Source: Jiangella muralis (GTDB taxonomy: Bacteria > Actinomycetota > Actinomycetes > Jiangellales > Jiangellaceae). Taken from it: a stretch of 64,000 nt of DNA. Position 1 is the first letter of the stretch. Each line of letters begins with the position of its first letter. The stretch is taken from the NCBI RefSeq assembly GCF_001270745.1, contig NZ_KQ434751.1:455539-519538 (forward strand), written 5' to 3'. The notes under the pieces were generated by a model. That model ran no database searches. It had not been told where the DNA came from and saw only the letters and a list, made by a program, of their open reading frames with translations. Position numbers and translations under genes: made by a program. Positions 24,201 to 35,909 of this stretch are shown here, in pieces.

Positions 24201-26871
24201 GTCCGCCCCGCTCGCTGCGCTGATCCGCCGAACTGTCGCCGGTGGCCGGATCTCCGTGTGGCGGCCGGTCGAAGTCGATGACCAAGTCACCGTCGCGCAA
24301 CTCGACGCGGACGACAGAGTCCGTCGGCACGTCGCCGGCCAGCAGCGCCCGGCCGATGCGGGTCTCGACCTCGTGGGCGAGGTAGCGGCGCAGCGGCCGC
24401 GCCCCGTACACCGGGTCGTAGCCCTGCTCGGCGATGAACTCCCGCGCCGCATCAGTGACCTCCAGGTCGAGGCCGCGGTCGGCGAGACGCGCGCGCAGCT
24501 CCTGGAATTGCAGCGCGACGATGCGCTGGAGCTGACGTAACGTCAGCGGCTTGAACAGCACGATGTCATCGATGCGGTTGAGGAACTCGGGCCGGAAGTG
24601 CCGACGCAGCTCGTCCATGACCAAGTCGCGGGCCTCGGTCTTGAGATCGCCGTCGGGGGTGACGCCGTCGAGCAGGTATTGGCTGCCGATGTTCGACGTC
24701 ATGATGACGACGGTGTTCCTGAAGTCGACCGTGCGGCCCTGCGCGTCGGTGATGCGGCCGTTGTCGAGTACCTGGAGCAGCGTGTTGAAGACGTCCGGGT
24801 GCGCCTTCTCGATCTCGTCGAAAAGCACGACGGAGTACGGCTTGCGGCGTGCAGCCTCAGTGAGCTGGCCGCCCTCCTCGTAGCCCACGTAGCCCGGCGG
24901 CGCACCGACCAGCCGGCTCACCGTGTGCCGTTCCTGGTACTCGCTCATGTCCAGACGCGTGATCGCGTCCTCGGTGTCGAACAGCGCCTCTGCCAGTGCC
25001 TTGGCCAGTTCGGTCTTGCCGACGCCGGTGGGGCCGAGGAAGATGAACGAGCCGATCGGGCGGCGCGGGTCCTTGATGCCGGACCGCGCCCTGATGATCG
25101 CGTCGGAGACCAGCTGGACCGCTTCGTCCTGCCCGATGATCCGCTGGTGCAGGATCTCGTCGAGTTGCAGCAGCTTCGCGCGCTCGCCCTCCTTGAGCCG
25201 GGCCACCGGGATGCCGGTCCATGCGGACACGATCTCGGCGATCTCGTCTGGCGTGACGACCTCGTTGAGCAGAGGCCGCGCCCCCTGCTTGGCGGTCAGC
25301 CGTTCGTCCTCGTCGGCCAGCTTCCGTTCCAGTTCGGCAAGGCGCCCGTAGCGCAGCTCGGCTGCGCCCTCGAGGTCGTAGCGGCGCTCGGCCTCCTCGG
25401 CCTGGCGGCGCACCTGTTCCAGCTCCTGGCGGAGCTCTTGGACCCGGCGGATCGCCTCGCGCTCGGCATTCCACTGCGCGTTCATCGCCATGGCCTCGGC
25501 GCGCAGGTCGGACAGCTCGCGGCGCAGCTCCTCGAGCCGGGTCTCGCTGACGGCGTCGGACTCCTTCGCCAGCGCGGCCTCCTCGATCTCCAGCCGCGTG
25601 ACGCGGCGGGTGAGGTCGTCGAGCTCGGCCGGCATCGAGTCGATCTCCGTCCGCAGACGGGCGCAGGCCTCGTCGACCAGATCGATCGCCTTGTCCGGCA
25701 GGAACCGGTCGGTGATGTAGCGGTGGCTCAGCGTCACGGCGGCCACCAGCGCGGCGTCCTGGATGCGCACGCCGTGGAAGACCTCGAACCGCTCCCTCAG
25801 CCCGCGCAGGATCGAAATCGCATCCTCGACACTCGGCTCGTCGATGAGGACCGGCTGGAACCGCCGCTCCAGCGCCGCGTCCGGCTCGACATGCTTCCGG
25901 TATTCGTCGACGGTGGTGGCGCCGATCATGTGCAGCTCGCCACGGGCCAGCATCGGCTTGAGCATGTTGCCCGCATCCATGGCGCCTTCAGAGGCACCTG
26001 CGCCGACGACGGTGTGCATCTCGTCGACGAACAGTAGGATCCGGCCCTCACCGGCCTTGATCTCGGCCAGCACCGCCTGCAGCCGCTCCTCGAACTCGCC
26101 GCGGTACTTCGCGCCGGCGATCAGCAGTCCCAGGTCGAGGGCGAAGACGGTCCGGTCGCGTAGCCCGTCGGGCACGTCGCCGTTGACGATCCGCTGCGCC
26201 AGACCCTCCACGATCGCGGTCTTGCCGACGCCGGGGTCGCCGATGAGGACAGGGTTGTTCTTCGTCTTGCGAGACAGGATCTGCATGACCCTGCGGATCT
26301 CGGCGTCGCGGCCGATGACGGGGTCCATGCGTCCCGCGTGTGCCTCGGCCACCAGGTCGCGGCCGTACTTCTCCAGCGCCTCATAGGTCGCCTCCGGCGT
26401 CGCCGACGTCACCCGCTGGCTGCCACGAATACGGGTCAGCGCGTTGAGCACCGCCTCGCGCCTGGCGCCGTGCTCGTTGAGCCGCCGGCCGGCCGCCGTC
26501 GAGGAGCCCTCGTCGGCCAGCGCGAGCAGCAGATGCTCGACGGACATGTACTCGTCCTTGAGCCGCTGCGCCTCGCGGCTGGCCGAGTCCAGCAGCCGCG
26601 ACAGCCTCTGGGTGACGAATACCTGGCCGGGGGGCGCGCCTGGACCGGTCAGCTTCGGTTTGCGGCGCAGGTCCGCCTCGGCCTCGGCGTGCAGGGTCTC
26701 GACGTCGACGCCGATCGTGCGCAGTAGCTGCGGAACCAGCCCGTCCTGCTGGTCGAGCAGCGCGAACAGCAGGTGCTCGCCGTCGACCTCGGTATGCCCG
26801 TGCGCGGTGGCCACGCTCTGCGCGTGTTGCAGGGTCTCCTGCGACTTCTGAGTCAGCTTGTTCATGTCCAC
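24181..26871 (-). CDS. clpB: ClpB disaggregase (Hsp104 family AAA+ chaperone)
   Basis: An 896-residue hexameric disaggregase. N-domain with two Clp repeats ([38 protein letters not shown]); AAA-1 with Walker [19 protein letters not shown] and Walker [11 protein letters not shown]; a long charged coiled-coil middle domain ([20 protein letters not shown] to [20 protein letters not shown]); AAA-2 with [20 protein letters not shown], Walker [15 protein letters not shown] and [20 protein letters not shown]. The middle domain is what couples ClpB to DnaK, encoded in the same run. GTG 26871 has AAGGAG nine bases upstream; ATG 26865 is the alternative. It overlaps cbpM and the UBP gene. Its C-terminal tail is rich in charged residues. 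Confidence 0.93.
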   Translation of the reverse strand: MDMNKLTQKSQETLQHAQSVATAHGHTEVDGEHLLFALLDQQDGLVPQLLRTIGVDVETLHAEAEADLRRKPKLTGPGAPPGQVFVTQRLSRLLDSASREAQRLKDEYMSVEHLLLALADEGSSTAAGRRLNEHGARREAVLNALTRIRGSQRVTSATPEATYEALEKYGRDLVAEAHAGRMDPVIGRDAEIRRVMQILSRKTKNNPVLIGDPGVGKTAIVEGLAQRIVNGDVPDGLRDRTVFALDLGLLIAGAKYRGEFEERLQAVLAEIKAGEGRILLFVDEMHTVVGAGASEGAMDAGNMLKPMLARGELHMIGATTVDEYRKHVEPDAALERRFQPVLIDEPSVEDAISILRGLRERFEVFHGVRIQDAALVAAVTLSHRYITDRFLPDKAIDLVDEACARLRTEIDSMPAELDDLTRRVTRLEIEEAALAKESDAVSETRLEELRRELSDLRAEAMAMNAQWNAEREAIRRVQELRQELEQVRRQAEEAERRYDLEGAAELRYGRLAELERKLADEDERLTAKQGARPLLNEVVTPDEIAEIVSAWTGIPVARLKEGERAKLLQLDEILHQRIIGQDEAVQLVSDAIIRARSGIKDPRRPIGSFIFLGPTGVGKTELAKALAEALFDTEDAITRLDMSEYQERHTVSRLVGAPPGYVGYEEGGQLTEAARRKPYSVVLFDEIEKAHPDVFNTLLQVLDNGRITDAQGRTVDFRNTVVIMTSNIGSQYLLDGVTPDGDLKTEARDLVMDELRRHFRPEFLNRIDDIVLFKPLTLRQLQRIVALQFQELRARLADRGLDLEVTDAAREFIAEQGYDPVYGARPLRRYLAHEVETRIGRALLAGDVPTDSVVRVELRDGDLVIDFDRPPHGDPATGDSSADQRSERGGHEHAPV

Positions 26872-27254
26872 GACCGCACACTCCTTGACCGGACGACGGT
26901 GGTGGACGGGGCGAGCCGCGCCGTCGTCTGCGCGGTCGTGAGCGCGGACTCCAGCCGGTCGATGCGGTCGAGCAGGTCCAGCACGAGCCCGATGGCGGCG
27001 TAGTTCAGGGACAGTCCGGCCCGCAGCCGTTGGATCCGGCCGACGGTGGTCAGCTGGTCCGGCTGGAACCGCAGGTCGTCGCCCTGCCGGGTGGCGTCGA
27101 GCAGGCCCAGGGCCACGAACCGACGCACGAGCTCCGGGTGCAGGCCGGCGTGCCAGGAGAAGTCGGACAGGCCGAGCGTCGTCCCGTGCGCCGGGCCGGC
27201 GACAGGGCGCCAGACCGTCATGCGCCGGTGCGGCAGCGGATCGTGAGCGGTCAC
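26862..27254 (-). CDS. CbpM-like / MerR-type chaperone modulator
   Basis: A 130-residue MerR-fold protein: [40 protein letters not shown] and a C-terminal helix [20 protein letters not shown]. This is the layout of CbpM, which binds the J-domain of CbpA and restrains it, and is also related to HspR. Being next to a CbpA-type DnaJ (3 bases away) favours CbpM; an HspR-like repressor role cannot be excluded. It overlaps clpB by ten bases. ATG 27254 is used; an internal ATG 33 bases on (MTVWRPVAG) is possible. Confidence 0.72.
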   Translation of the reverse strand: MTAHDPLPHRRMTVWRPVAGPAHGTTLGLSDFSWHAGLHPELVRRFVALGLLDATRQGDDLRFQPDQLTTVGRIQRLRAGLSLNYAAIGLVLDLLDRIDRLESALTTAQTTARLAPSTTVVRSRSVRSWT

Positions 27255-27257
27255 GGG

Positions 27258-28205
27258 TCACCTCCGGGGATCGAAGTGGGATTCGCGTGCGAGCGCCTCG
27301 AACAGCTCACGCTCGCGCGGGGTCAGGGTGGGCGGGACGACGATCTTCACGTGGGCGTACAGGTCGCCGGCTGGGCCGCCTCCGGATGCGGGCAGGCCCT
27401 GACCGCGCAGCCGCAGCCCTCGACCCGATGACGTGCCAGGCGGCACCTTGACCTTGACGTCGCCTCCCGGTGTCTCGAGGACGACGGTCGCGCCCAATGC
27501 CGCGTCCCATGGCGCCACCGGCAGGTCCACATGCAGGTCGCGCCCCTCGACCCGGTAGCGCGGATGCGGAGCGATGCGCACCACCAGGTACAGGTCGCCC
27601 GAGGGGCCGCCACCGCCACCGCCGCCGCCCTCACCTGCCAGGCGAATGCGGGTGCCGTCGGTGGCACCTGGCGGAACGTCGACGGTGTAGGTGCGGCTGC
27701 CGCCGGGCCCGCTCAGCGCGACCTCGTGGCGGCCACCGCGGTAGGCCTCCTCCAGGCTCAGGTCGAGCACGGCCTCCTGGTCCGCGCCCGGGATCGGGCC
27801 GGCGGCCCCGCGGGCGCCGAACATGCTGCCGAACAGGTCGTCGAGGTCGATCCCGCCGAAGTCGCCCGGCGCGCCGCTCACGTGCACTCGGGTTCCGCCC
27901 CAGCGGCCGCCACCCGGCGGAGGTCGACCGCCGCCGCGTGCCCAGGTTTCCTGCCCGGGTCCCGCGCCCGCGCCGGCCTCGGCGTACTGCCGGAAGTCCG
28001 GGCCGAAGCGGTCGTAGCGGCGGCGTTGGTCCGGATCGGAGAGCACCTGGTAGGCCTCGTTGATCTCCTTGAACCTGTCCTCCGCGCCCGGGTCCTTGTT
28101 CACGTCCGGGTGGTGCGCGCGCGCCAGCCTCCGGAACGACTGCTGGATCTCCTCGGCGCTCGCGTTCCGCGGCACTCCGAGGGCCGCGTAGTAGTCACGC
28201 GCCAT
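27258..28205 (-). CDS. cbpA: CbpA-type DnaJ co-chaperone (no zinc finger)
   Basis: A 315-residue J-protein. The J-domain (about 1-68) has [20 protein letters not shown] and the HPD tripeptide in [17 protein letters not shown] Gly/Arg-rich linker follows ([20 protein letters not shown]), then two C-terminal substrate-binding barrels ([38 protein letters not shown]) and [19 protein letters not shown]. No CxxCxGxG zinc repeats are present, so it is class B/CbpA rather than the housekeeping DnaJ. It stimulates DnaK ATPase and delivers clients. It overlaps grpE by 11 bases. Confidence 0.9.
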   Translation of the reverse strand: MARDYYAALGVPRNASAEEIQQSFRRLARAHHPDVNKDPGAEDRFKEINEAYQVLSDPDQRRRYDRFGPDFRQYAEAGAGAGPGQETWARGGGRPPPGGGRWGGTRVHVSGAPGDFGGIDLDDLFGSMFGARGAAGPIPGADQEAVLDLSLEEAYRGGRHEVALSGPGGSRTYTVDVPPGATDGTRIRLAGEGGGGGGGGPSGDLYLVVRIAPHPRYRVEGRDLHVDLPVAPWDAALGATVVLETPGGDVKVKVPPGTSSGRGLRLRGQGLPASGGGPAGDLYAHVKIVVPPTLTPRERELFEALARESHFDPRR

Positions 28206-28779
28206 CGGGTGACTCCCGCCGCGACACGACGACAGCGGCTGGGCGCAACTGGCGGTCCGCGGTGCCGTAGCCGGGGTGGAGGATTCTCACGACGGTGCCG
28301 GGTTCGGCCCGCGCGTCGTCGACGACGCCGACGACCTCGTGGCGGGCCGGGTCGAAAGGCACACCGACCTCGGCGTCGCGGGGGTACCCGAGGCTCGCCA
28401 GGACCGCCACGGCCTGATCGTGCACCGCGAACAGCCCTGTGATCAGCGCGTCCTGGCCGCCGTCGGCGTCGGCGTGTGCGAGAGCCCGCTCGAGATTGTC
28501 CACGACGGGCACGAAGGCGGCGGCGACTCGAGCGCGTTCCGACTCACGCGCCTGCTCGAGTTCGCGGACGTGCCGCTTGCGCAGGTTGTCCGCGTCGGCC
28601 AGTGCGCGGTGCCAGCGGTCCTCCAGCTCTTCGGCCGTGGGGCCGGTCCGGGTATCGGTGGCGGTGTGGCTCTTCGACGGCGGCACCTGCTCGCCGCCCT
28701 CCGCGGCCGGCTCGCGGGCGGCGTCCGTCGTGGGCCGCACAGGCTGCTGGGCGGCGCCGCTCGGGTTCTCGGTCACCAT
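28195..28779 (-). CDS. grpE: GrpE nucleotide exchange factor
   Basis: A 194-residue GrpE. After a disordered charged N-terminus come the long helix (ELEDRWHRALADADNLRKRH; ELEQARESERARVAAAFVPV), VVDNLERALAHADADGGQDA, and the beta-domain with VGVPFDPARHEVVGVVDDAR and GTVVRILHPGYGTADRQLRP. It releases ADP from DnaK. It lies nine bases after dnaK and overlaps the J-protein gene, completing a K-E-J set. Confidence 0.9.
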   Translation of the reverse strand: MVTENPSGAAQQPVRPTTDAAREPAAEGGEQVPPSKSHTATDTRTGPTAEELEDRWHRALADADNLRKRHVRELEQARESERARVAAAFVPVVDNLERALAHADADGGQDALITGLFAVHDQAVAVLASLGYPRDAEVGVPFDPARHEVVGVVDDARAEPGTVVRILHPGYGTADRQLRPAAVVVSRRESPDGA

Positions 28780-28788
28780 GGCCCGCCC

Positions 28789-30666
<1,878 letters not shown>

Positions 30667-30698
30667 CGGGCTGTCCTTTCGCTCGTACGTGCGGCGGA

Positions 30699-31040
30699 CT
30701 AGTGCGGGCGGCTCTCCGATGGCCGGTTCTGCCGCTCGGCGAGCAACAGCCCCGTGATCAGCGGGTCGATCCAGTCGAACAGCCCGACGACCCAGCCGAA
30801 CAGGGCTCCGATGACCGCGCCCGACGCCGCTCCGCGTAGTGCCGAACCGGCGTACGTGAGGCGCCCGGTGACCTCCTCGATCATGACCAGGTCGTGGCCG
30901 ACCACCGCGACTCGCTCGACCGGGAACCGGCGGTCAGACAGGTAGTCGACCGCCCGCTCCGCCTCGGCGTAGGTCTCGAACGCCGCTATGGTGCGGCGTC
31001 CCTGCCGAGCGCGCAGCCGCTCCTCGGGTGGGTTGGTCAT
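30699..31040 (-). CDS. General stress protein (YflT/GSP17M-like), short form
   Basis: A 113-residue protein. Residues 15-57 match the YflT-type N-terminal domain ([40 protein letters not shown]). A Gly/Ala-rich segment, [20 protein letters not shown], follows like a glycine zipper that could enter or contact a membrane. Longer family members continue into a second domain, missing here. It lies nine bases after hsp20 and 32 before dnaK in the same run, so it is likely stress-induced. Function unknown. Confidence 0.75.
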   Translation of the reverse strand: MTNPPEERLRARQGRRTIAAFETYAEAERAVDYLSDRRFPVERVAVVGHDLVMIEEVTGRLTYAGSALRGAASGAVIGALFGWVVGLFDWIDPLITGLLLAERQNRPSESRPH

Positions 31041-31049
31041 CGGTCATCC

Positions 31050-31505
31050 TCAGGCATGGGCCGGCTGAGCGCCGGTCTGTTGCGGCTCAGCAGCGGTCGC
31101 CGCGCCACCACCGATCCGGACCCTGCGCGGCTTGGACTCCTCGGCCACGGGAATGGTGAGTGTGAGCACTCCACGGTCGTAGGAGGCAGTCAGTCGCGCA
31201 GGGTCGAGGTTCTCGCCCAGGAAGAGCTGGCGGGTGAACTCGCCGTGGGGCCGCTCGTCCACCAGAAGCTCGTCGCCGTCCTGCCGGGGCGATCCCCGGT
31301 GCGCTCGGACGCTGACGACGTTGCGCTCGATCGTGAGGTCGACGTCCTCCTCACTCACGCCCGGCAGATCGAGGTGGACGAAGAACTGGTCGCCCCGCCG
31401 GTAGGCCTCCATCGGAACCACCCGGGGCATGACGCGGTTACCGGCGAACACCTGCTCGGCGACGCGGTCGAACTCACGGAACGGGTCGAAGCGCATCAGA
31501 GTCAT
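31050..31505 (-). CDS. Small heat-shock protein Hsp20 (first copy)
   Basis: A 151-residue alpha-crystallin protein. N-terminus [20 protein letters not shown]; crystallin domain (about 35-130) with FFVHLDLPGVSEEDVDLTIE, FTRQLFLGENLDPARLTASY and the A-x-x-x-n-G-V-L motif YDRGVLTLTIPVAEESKPR. It holds unfolding proteins for DnaK/ClpB. It is the first gene of the minus-strand chaperone run; GAGGAAC precedes the ATG. It is a paralogue of the gene at 36639 (same [11 protein letters not shown] start), but in a different regulatory setting. Confidence 0.93.
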   Translation of the reverse strand: MTLMRFDPFREFDRVAEQVFAGNRVMPRVVPMEAYRRGDQFFVHLDLPGVSEEDVDLTIERNVVSVRAHRGSPRQDGDELLVDERPHGEFTRQLFLGENLDPARLTASYDRGVLTLTIPVAEESKPRRVRIGGGAATAAEPQQTGAQPAHA

Positions 31506-31830
31506 GGTCTAGTTCCTCCATCGACAGAGGCACCAGCGATCAGGACGGCACGAGGTTCACGGCCAGCGCCCTGCGACGATCACTCGCCTCCGCGCACGAT
31601 TCCGACGGAAGGTGCCTCACCTGCCAGGGGTCCAGGGCCCGACCACTGCTCACCCTCGACCACCCTCGGCCGGTGCACATCGCTTGAACACGTGAGATCC
31701 CCGATCTGGCGCAGCTGTCGTGATGATCTTGGGTTCGTTAGCCCGCCTGCACAGGCACCGGAATCCATGCCCTCAGATGGCTTGAACCTGCCACGTGCGG
31801 TCAGATCAGCGACGATCACGACGGTCCGCG
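31506..31830. other. Control region between hsp20 run and LuxR gene
   Basis: This 325-base stretch should contain the promoter of the chaperone run. No HAIR (HspR) or CIRCE (HrcA) operator is visible. GCGACGATCAC occurs twice in the same orientation (31573-31583 and 31809-31819), and GCTTGAAC followed by CACGTG occurs twice (near 31681 and 31779); either could be regulatory. A 79-codon minus-strand frame (31580-31819) looks non-coding. Confidence 0.4.
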
Positions 31831-34743
31831 TCAGTTGGCTCCGTCAGGGCCCTTCCGGTCGCTCGTGGAGTGCCGGCCAGCGACGATGACCGCCAGCTCG
31901 ACCCGCGAGTTGATGGTCAGCTTCCGGAACACCGACCGCAGATGCGAATTGATCGTGTGCGCGCTGAGGAACATCTGCGTGGCGACCTGACGGTCGGTGA
32001 GTCCTTGCGAGACCAACTCCACGACGGCCCGTTCGGTGTCGGTCAGGCTGTCCCAGCCCATGACCGGCCGATCGGCTCTCTTCCAATGCCGGCGGTGCAC
32101 CCCCAGCCGGCGGAGCCGGCGTCGCGTCCGAGCGATGTCTCGCACGGCTCCCGTCTGTTCATAGGCGGCTACCGCGTGTTCGAGACTCTTGATAGCCCCA
32201 TCGCGGTTGCCCGAGCCGGTGTCCTCCAGGACGCCGAGGTCCTCGGCGGCGGAGGACGCGGCCCACATGTCGGGCTGCTCCGAGACGGCGATCCGTAGCG
32301 ACCCGAGGTCACGATCGAGCAGCCCTCGTGCGTGTGCGGCCGACGCGACGGCGGTGGGGAAGCCTTCGTTTGCGGTGGCGATCCGCTCAGCCTCGGCGAC
32401 GACGGCCTCAGCCTTGTCACGGTGCCCCTCGGCCAGTGCCAGCCGCGTCAGCCACGCCGCTGCCGCCGGTTGCTGCACCATGAGCCATACGTAGGCATGC
32501 GGCCGCTCATACACGCCGTCCAGCAGCCGCACCGCGCGGGGGCGGTCCCCTCGTGCCGCAGCGAGCTGAGCATCGAGCCAGAGCAACCGACGGGCGTCCG
32601 CGACCACCACGCCATGCGCGCGTTCCTGCCTCAACCGGTCCACGAGCTTCTCGACGGCGTTGAGGTTCCCGCGGCGCAGTTCGACGGCCGCCAGTACGCC
32701 CAGAGCCTCCGGGATGTACAGGTGCGTGCCGAGTTCGGCAGCGATCGTCTGGCTGTTCTCCGCCTCCAGTAGTGCGTCGTCGAGGTGCCCGGTGGCGAGG
32801 TGGATCCGCGCGCCCAAGAGGCTGGGTATGGCGGCATACACCGTGTCGCCCAGCCTCACGATCTCCCCTTGGACCTCGTGTGCGACGGTCTCGGCCTCGT
32901 CGAGCCTGGCAAGGGCCTGGAGCATGAGTGCGAGCGTGATCCGCGGGCGCGTCCGGTGGCCGTTCGCAGTCCCCGCGTCCGCGTGCCGCACCGCTTCCCG
33001 GATGTGGGTCACGGCATCAGCGAGTCTTGCGTCCTCCCACGCCACCTGAGCGAGCCCTGCCCTAGCCGCGGCCAGGGTGGATCTGTCGCTTCTTCCTTCG
33101 GCGACGAGGCGCTCGGACATGAGACGTACCTGGCCGAGATCGCCGATGGTCATCCAAGCAACCAGCCGCTCCGCCTCAGCAGCGCCGAGGATCTCCGGCG
33201 GTAGGTCAGTGTCGGTGAGGACCTCGTCCGCCTCCTTGACGGCCTCCTCCGGTCGACCGTCATGGATGAGGATCCAGCACAGAGAGCACCGAAGCTGGGC
33301 TCCGGCCGGCGTGCGCGGGTCGCCGGCAAGACTTCCCCGGGCGAGCTCAGCAGCCTGCGGGAGCCGTCGGGCCGCGACCAGAGCATTCACCGCGACCACC
33401 GCGCGCTGGAACCGGCCGGGATCGGTCGGTGCGCTCAAATCGAGCGCGCGCAGGGCGAGATCGACAGCGACCTGCGGTGACGCCCGCAGCGTCTCTCGCG
33501 CCGCGCGATCCAGTCCGGCCAGGGCGCGATGGTCGCCCGATCGCGCGCCCTTCAAGAGGTGTCCGGCCGCCTCAGTCGCGGAGCCGCCGCGCGCGAGCAT
33601 CATGTCACCGGCCTGCCGATGGAGTGCGGTGCGCAGGGTGTCCGGAATCGTCTGCCTCACCACTTGCCACACCAGCCCTTGCCGGAATGACAACGTCTCC
33701 GGGCCGGAGTCCAGGACACCTGCGGCCAGCGCCTCATCAAGCGCGGACAACAGCCTGCTGGGCGGTTCGCCGAGCAACTCGGCGACGTCATCGACGAGGA
33801 ACGATTTCCCGAGAACTGCGGCGACACCCAGCAGATCTCGGGTAGGCGGCTTGAGCCGGAGCAGCCGCAGCCGCACCACCGCATGGACCCGTTGCGGCAG
33901 TCCACGATGGATCAAAGTCGCTTGCCGGTCTCGGATCTCCAAGGCACCTTCGTCACGCAGGCCGGCGACCAGTTCGGTGATCAACAACGGATTCCCGCCC
34001 GCGTCGGCCGCGAGCGATACCAAGGCCGGTTCTGGGGCCGCACCCAGCACATCTGCAATGAGCTCGACCACGGACGCATCAGGCAGTGGACCGAGTGTCA
34101 TCGTCGTGATCTGGCCTGACACCAGCGGCGGGTGGAAATCCTCCGGCCTCTCGACCTCGTCGCCGGTTCGACGGGCGATGATCCAAGCCAGTGGATGGGA
34201 ATCCAATTGCGGCGGCAGGGCTCGTAGCGCGAACAGCGTGGTGGGATCCGCCCACTGGACGTCGTCGACGGTCACCAGGACTTGCCCCTTGCCCGCTCGC
34301 TGCTCGAGGACGGCACGCACCTCCTCGAGCAGCCACAGCCGCATGTCCAAGGACTGGCCGGGGGCCTTGCGCAGCGTGTCTACGGCGTTCCCGAGCATCG
34401 GCAGCAACGCGCCAAGTGGAATCAGCTGGGCCATCTCGTCTCCGCCACCGGACAAGTGCTGAAACCCAGCCGACAGTGCGAACTCAGCCGCCGACGCCAG
34501 GATGGCGGTCTTCCCTGACCCTTGCGGACCCTCGACCAGCAGCATGCCACCGCGACCGGACCGTGCCATCTCCAGTAAGGCGACGATCTTCGCCCATTCC
34601 CGGTCTCGATCTCTGAGGCCGTTGACAGGCAGGATGAGGTCGGCCGCTCGGCGAGTCCGCCCTCCGCCGCCAGACACCACCCTCGGTCCCATGCACACCC
34701 CCGGGCTAGTGCCCAACACCGGGCGTTGACCAGCTCTGGTCAC
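31831..34743 (-). CDS. Large ATP-binding LuxR-family regulator (LAL type)
   Basis: A 970-residue regulator. An AAA/NACHT-like ATPase comes first: Walker A LLVEGPQGSGKTAILASAAE (about 68-87) and Walker B QVLVTVDDVQWADPTTLFAL. A long helical TPR-like middle (about 400-850) follows. The C-terminal LuxR HTH (about 900-960) reads LTDTERAVVELVSQGLTDRQ then VATQMFLSAHTINSHLRSVF and RKLTINSRVELAV. LAL regulators activate nearby genes after binding an inducer with ATP. The start may be the ATG 17 codons in (MGPRVVSG) rather than 34743. It is on the same strand as the chaperone run and could activate it, but there is no direct evidence. Confidence 0.85.
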   Translation of the reverse strand: MTRAGQRPVLGTSPGVCMGPRVVSGGGGRTRRAADLILPVNGLRDRDREWAKIVALLEMARSGRGGMLLVEGPQGSGKTAILASAAEFALSAGFQHLSGGGDEMAQLIPLGALLPMLGNAVDTLRKAPGQSLDMRLWLLEEVRAVLEQRAGKGQVLVTVDDVQWADPTTLFALRALPPQLDSHPLAWIIARRTGDEVERPEDFHPPLVSGQITTMTLGPLPDASVVELIADVLGAAPEPALVSLAADAGGNPLLITELVAGLRDEGALEIRDRQATLIHRGLPQRVHAVVRLRLLRLKPPTRDLLGVAAVLGKSFLVDDVAELLGEPPSRLLSALDEALAAGVLDSGPETLSFRQGLVWQVVRQTIPDTLRTALHRQAGDMMLARGGSATEAAGHLLKGARSGDHRALAGLDRAARETLRASPQVAVDLALRALDLSAPTDPGRFQRAVVAVNALVAARRLPQAAELARGSLAGDPRTPAGAQLRCSLCWILIHDGRPEEAVKEADEVLTDTDLPPEILGAAEAERLVAWMTIGDLGQVRLMSERLVAEGRSDRSTLAAARAGLAQVAWEDARLADAVTHIREAVRHADAGTANGHRTRPRITLALMLQALARLDEAETVAHEVQGEIVRLGDTVYAAIPSLLGARIHLATGHLDDALLEAENSQTIAAELGTHLYIPEALGVLAAVELRRGNLNAVEKLVDRLRQERAHGVVVADARRLLWLDAQLAAARGDRPRAVRLLDGVYERPHAYVWLMVQQPAAAAWLTRLALAEGHRDKAEAVVAEAERIATANEGFPTAVASAAHARGLLDRDLGSLRIAVSEQPDMWAASSAAEDLGVLEDTGSGNRDGAIKSLEHAVAAYEQTGAVRDIARTRRRLRRLGVHRRHWKRADRPVMGWDSLTDTERAVVELVSQGLTDRQVATQMFLSAHTINSHLRSVFRKLTINSRVELAVIVAGRHSTSDRKGPDGAN

Positions 34744-34977
34744 GCTTGACAGGTACCGCCACTCCCGTCACGGTCCCGCCGCTGGCCGATAACGAGACGG
34801 TATCAGCTAGCTCACGGCGAAATCTGGGGTTTGATGCGACAAGAGTGAGTTCGCCCGATCAAGGGATGCATCTCGTCAGGCACTCGTAGATGCTGTTGAT
34901 CAGGTCCCCTTCGCAATTGCGCTCGTGATGAATCCGCATTCCGTCGACGGGACCATCACAAGAGCAGGAGAGTGATC

Positions 34978-35190
34978 ATGCAAGCCGAGATCGGTGACCA
35001 CATCCTCATTCACGGATGACAGGTCGGCGCCGCCACCCGGTCGGGCACGATCGTCGGCGTTCGAGGTTCCAACGGGACTCCTCCCTATTCCGTTCGCTGG
35101 GACGACTCAGACGCCCAGAGCCTCGTCTATCCCGGCGCTGACGCCGAGATCGGGCAACCGGACCTGCCCGGGTCGTACCCGATGTCGTGA
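34978..35190 (+). pseudogene. DUF1918 protein with an in-frame stop
   Basis: The frame ATG 34978 to TGA 35188-35190 has 71 codons with a TGA at codon 14 (35017-35019). The two parts together match DUF1918: MQAEIGDHILIHG, stop, QVGAATRSGTIVGVRGSNG, PPYSVRWDDSDAQSLVYPGA. The expected residue at the stop is often Arg or similar, so CGA to TGA is the simplest explanation. AGGAG ten bases before the ATG is intact. DUF1918 proteins are small, stress-associated and SH3-like, common in actinobacteria. It is probably inactivated; read-through is possible but unsupported. Confidence 0.6.
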
Positions 35191-35306
35191 TGGAGCCGAC
35201 TCACGGCGAGCCTGACGTCCGACCGGCGCCGACGGCAACGCCGGCCTGCTACCTGCGTCCCACCCGCGCCCAGTCCGGCGAGATCTATCGGTACGTTCCG
35301 GTATAG
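35190..35306 (+). CDS. Hypothetical 38-residue ORF overlapping the DUF1918 stop
   Basis: ATG 35190 overlaps the TGA of the DUF1918 frame (TGATG) and runs 38 codons to TAG 35304-35306 (MEPTHGEPDVRPAPTATPAC start, EIYRYVPV end). I do not recognise it. The coupling geometry is the only support; it may be spurious. Confidence 0.25.
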   Translation: MEPTHGEPDVRPAPTATPACYLRPTRAQSGEIYRYVPV

Positions 35307-35339
35307 CTAGCTCAAGTACGCAACCGTGGCGCCGTCGAC

Positions 35340-35705
35340 GTGGTGATCGACCTCTCGGAGGCAGATCGATTTGATATTGCCGGCTTCGCAGCGTTCGTGA
35401 GGTTGCTCGTTCGCGAGGGCAGGCGGCCGGCGATTCACCACGTTCCGGCGCATATCGCCGTGGGTCTCGAAGAACTGGACCTCTTTGATCGTTCCTTCGC
35501 CGTCGAGCCGGCCCGGCCACCGGGCCGACCGATTCGGCCGCCTGAATCGCGGATGGTGTCGCTTCGCGTTCCATGGCTGCTGCACCGGCAATTGCAGATG
35601 AAGGCCGCGCGCGAGTCGACGACCGTTGACGACCTGATCCTCGACGCGATTCGCGTTCAACTATCGTCCGCGGCTCCTGAACCCTGCGGGCCTCCGCACG
35701 ACTGA
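35340..35705 (+). CDS. STAS-like fragment with C-terminal helical domain
   Basis: A 121-residue protein. The first 50 residues, VIDLSEADRFDIAGFAAFVR and IHHVPAHIAVGLEELDLFDR, look like the second half of a STAS (anti-sigma antagonist) domain without its N-terminal strand. After a Pro/Arg linker, residues about 73-108 (SLRVPWLLHRQLQMKAARES then TTVDDLILDAIRVQL) look like a ribbon-helix-helix DNA-binding domain. GTG 35340 is the only start after a stop at 35304. It may be a truncated gene whose N-terminus was lost, in line with the degenerate neighbours. Confidence 0.5.
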   Translation: MVIDLSEADRFDIAGFAAFVRLLVREGRRPAIHHVPAHIAVGLEELDLFDRSFAVEPARPPGRPIRPPESRMVSLRVPWLLHRQLQMKAARESTTVDDLILDAIRVQLSSAAPEPCGPPHD

Positions 35706-35909
35706 CGCCGGAGGCGCCACCGAAGCAGGGGCTGGGCATGGATGACGGACCACTGTGACGCCAGCTCGGGCTCATCGGGGCCGCTGCCGCGTTCTTCCCC
35801 GCAGGTCGACGCGAAGGAGCGTCCCCGATGGCTCGAGACCGTATCTCGGCATTGCCGCTGCTCAGGATGAACGAACGCCATCGCCAATCGTCGGCGGCAA
35901 CAGTCGGGA

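Noticed and set aside
31506-31830. HAIR (HspR) or CIRCE (HrcA) operator before the chaperone run
   Set aside because: Neither CTTGAGT-N7-ACTCAAG nor GCACTC-N9-GAGTGC could be found; only weak direct repeats are present.
35017-35019. TGA in the DUF1918 frame as a selenocysteine codon
   Set aside because: No redox role is known for this family, the expected residue is not Cys, and no SECIS-like hairpin was seen right after the TGA.
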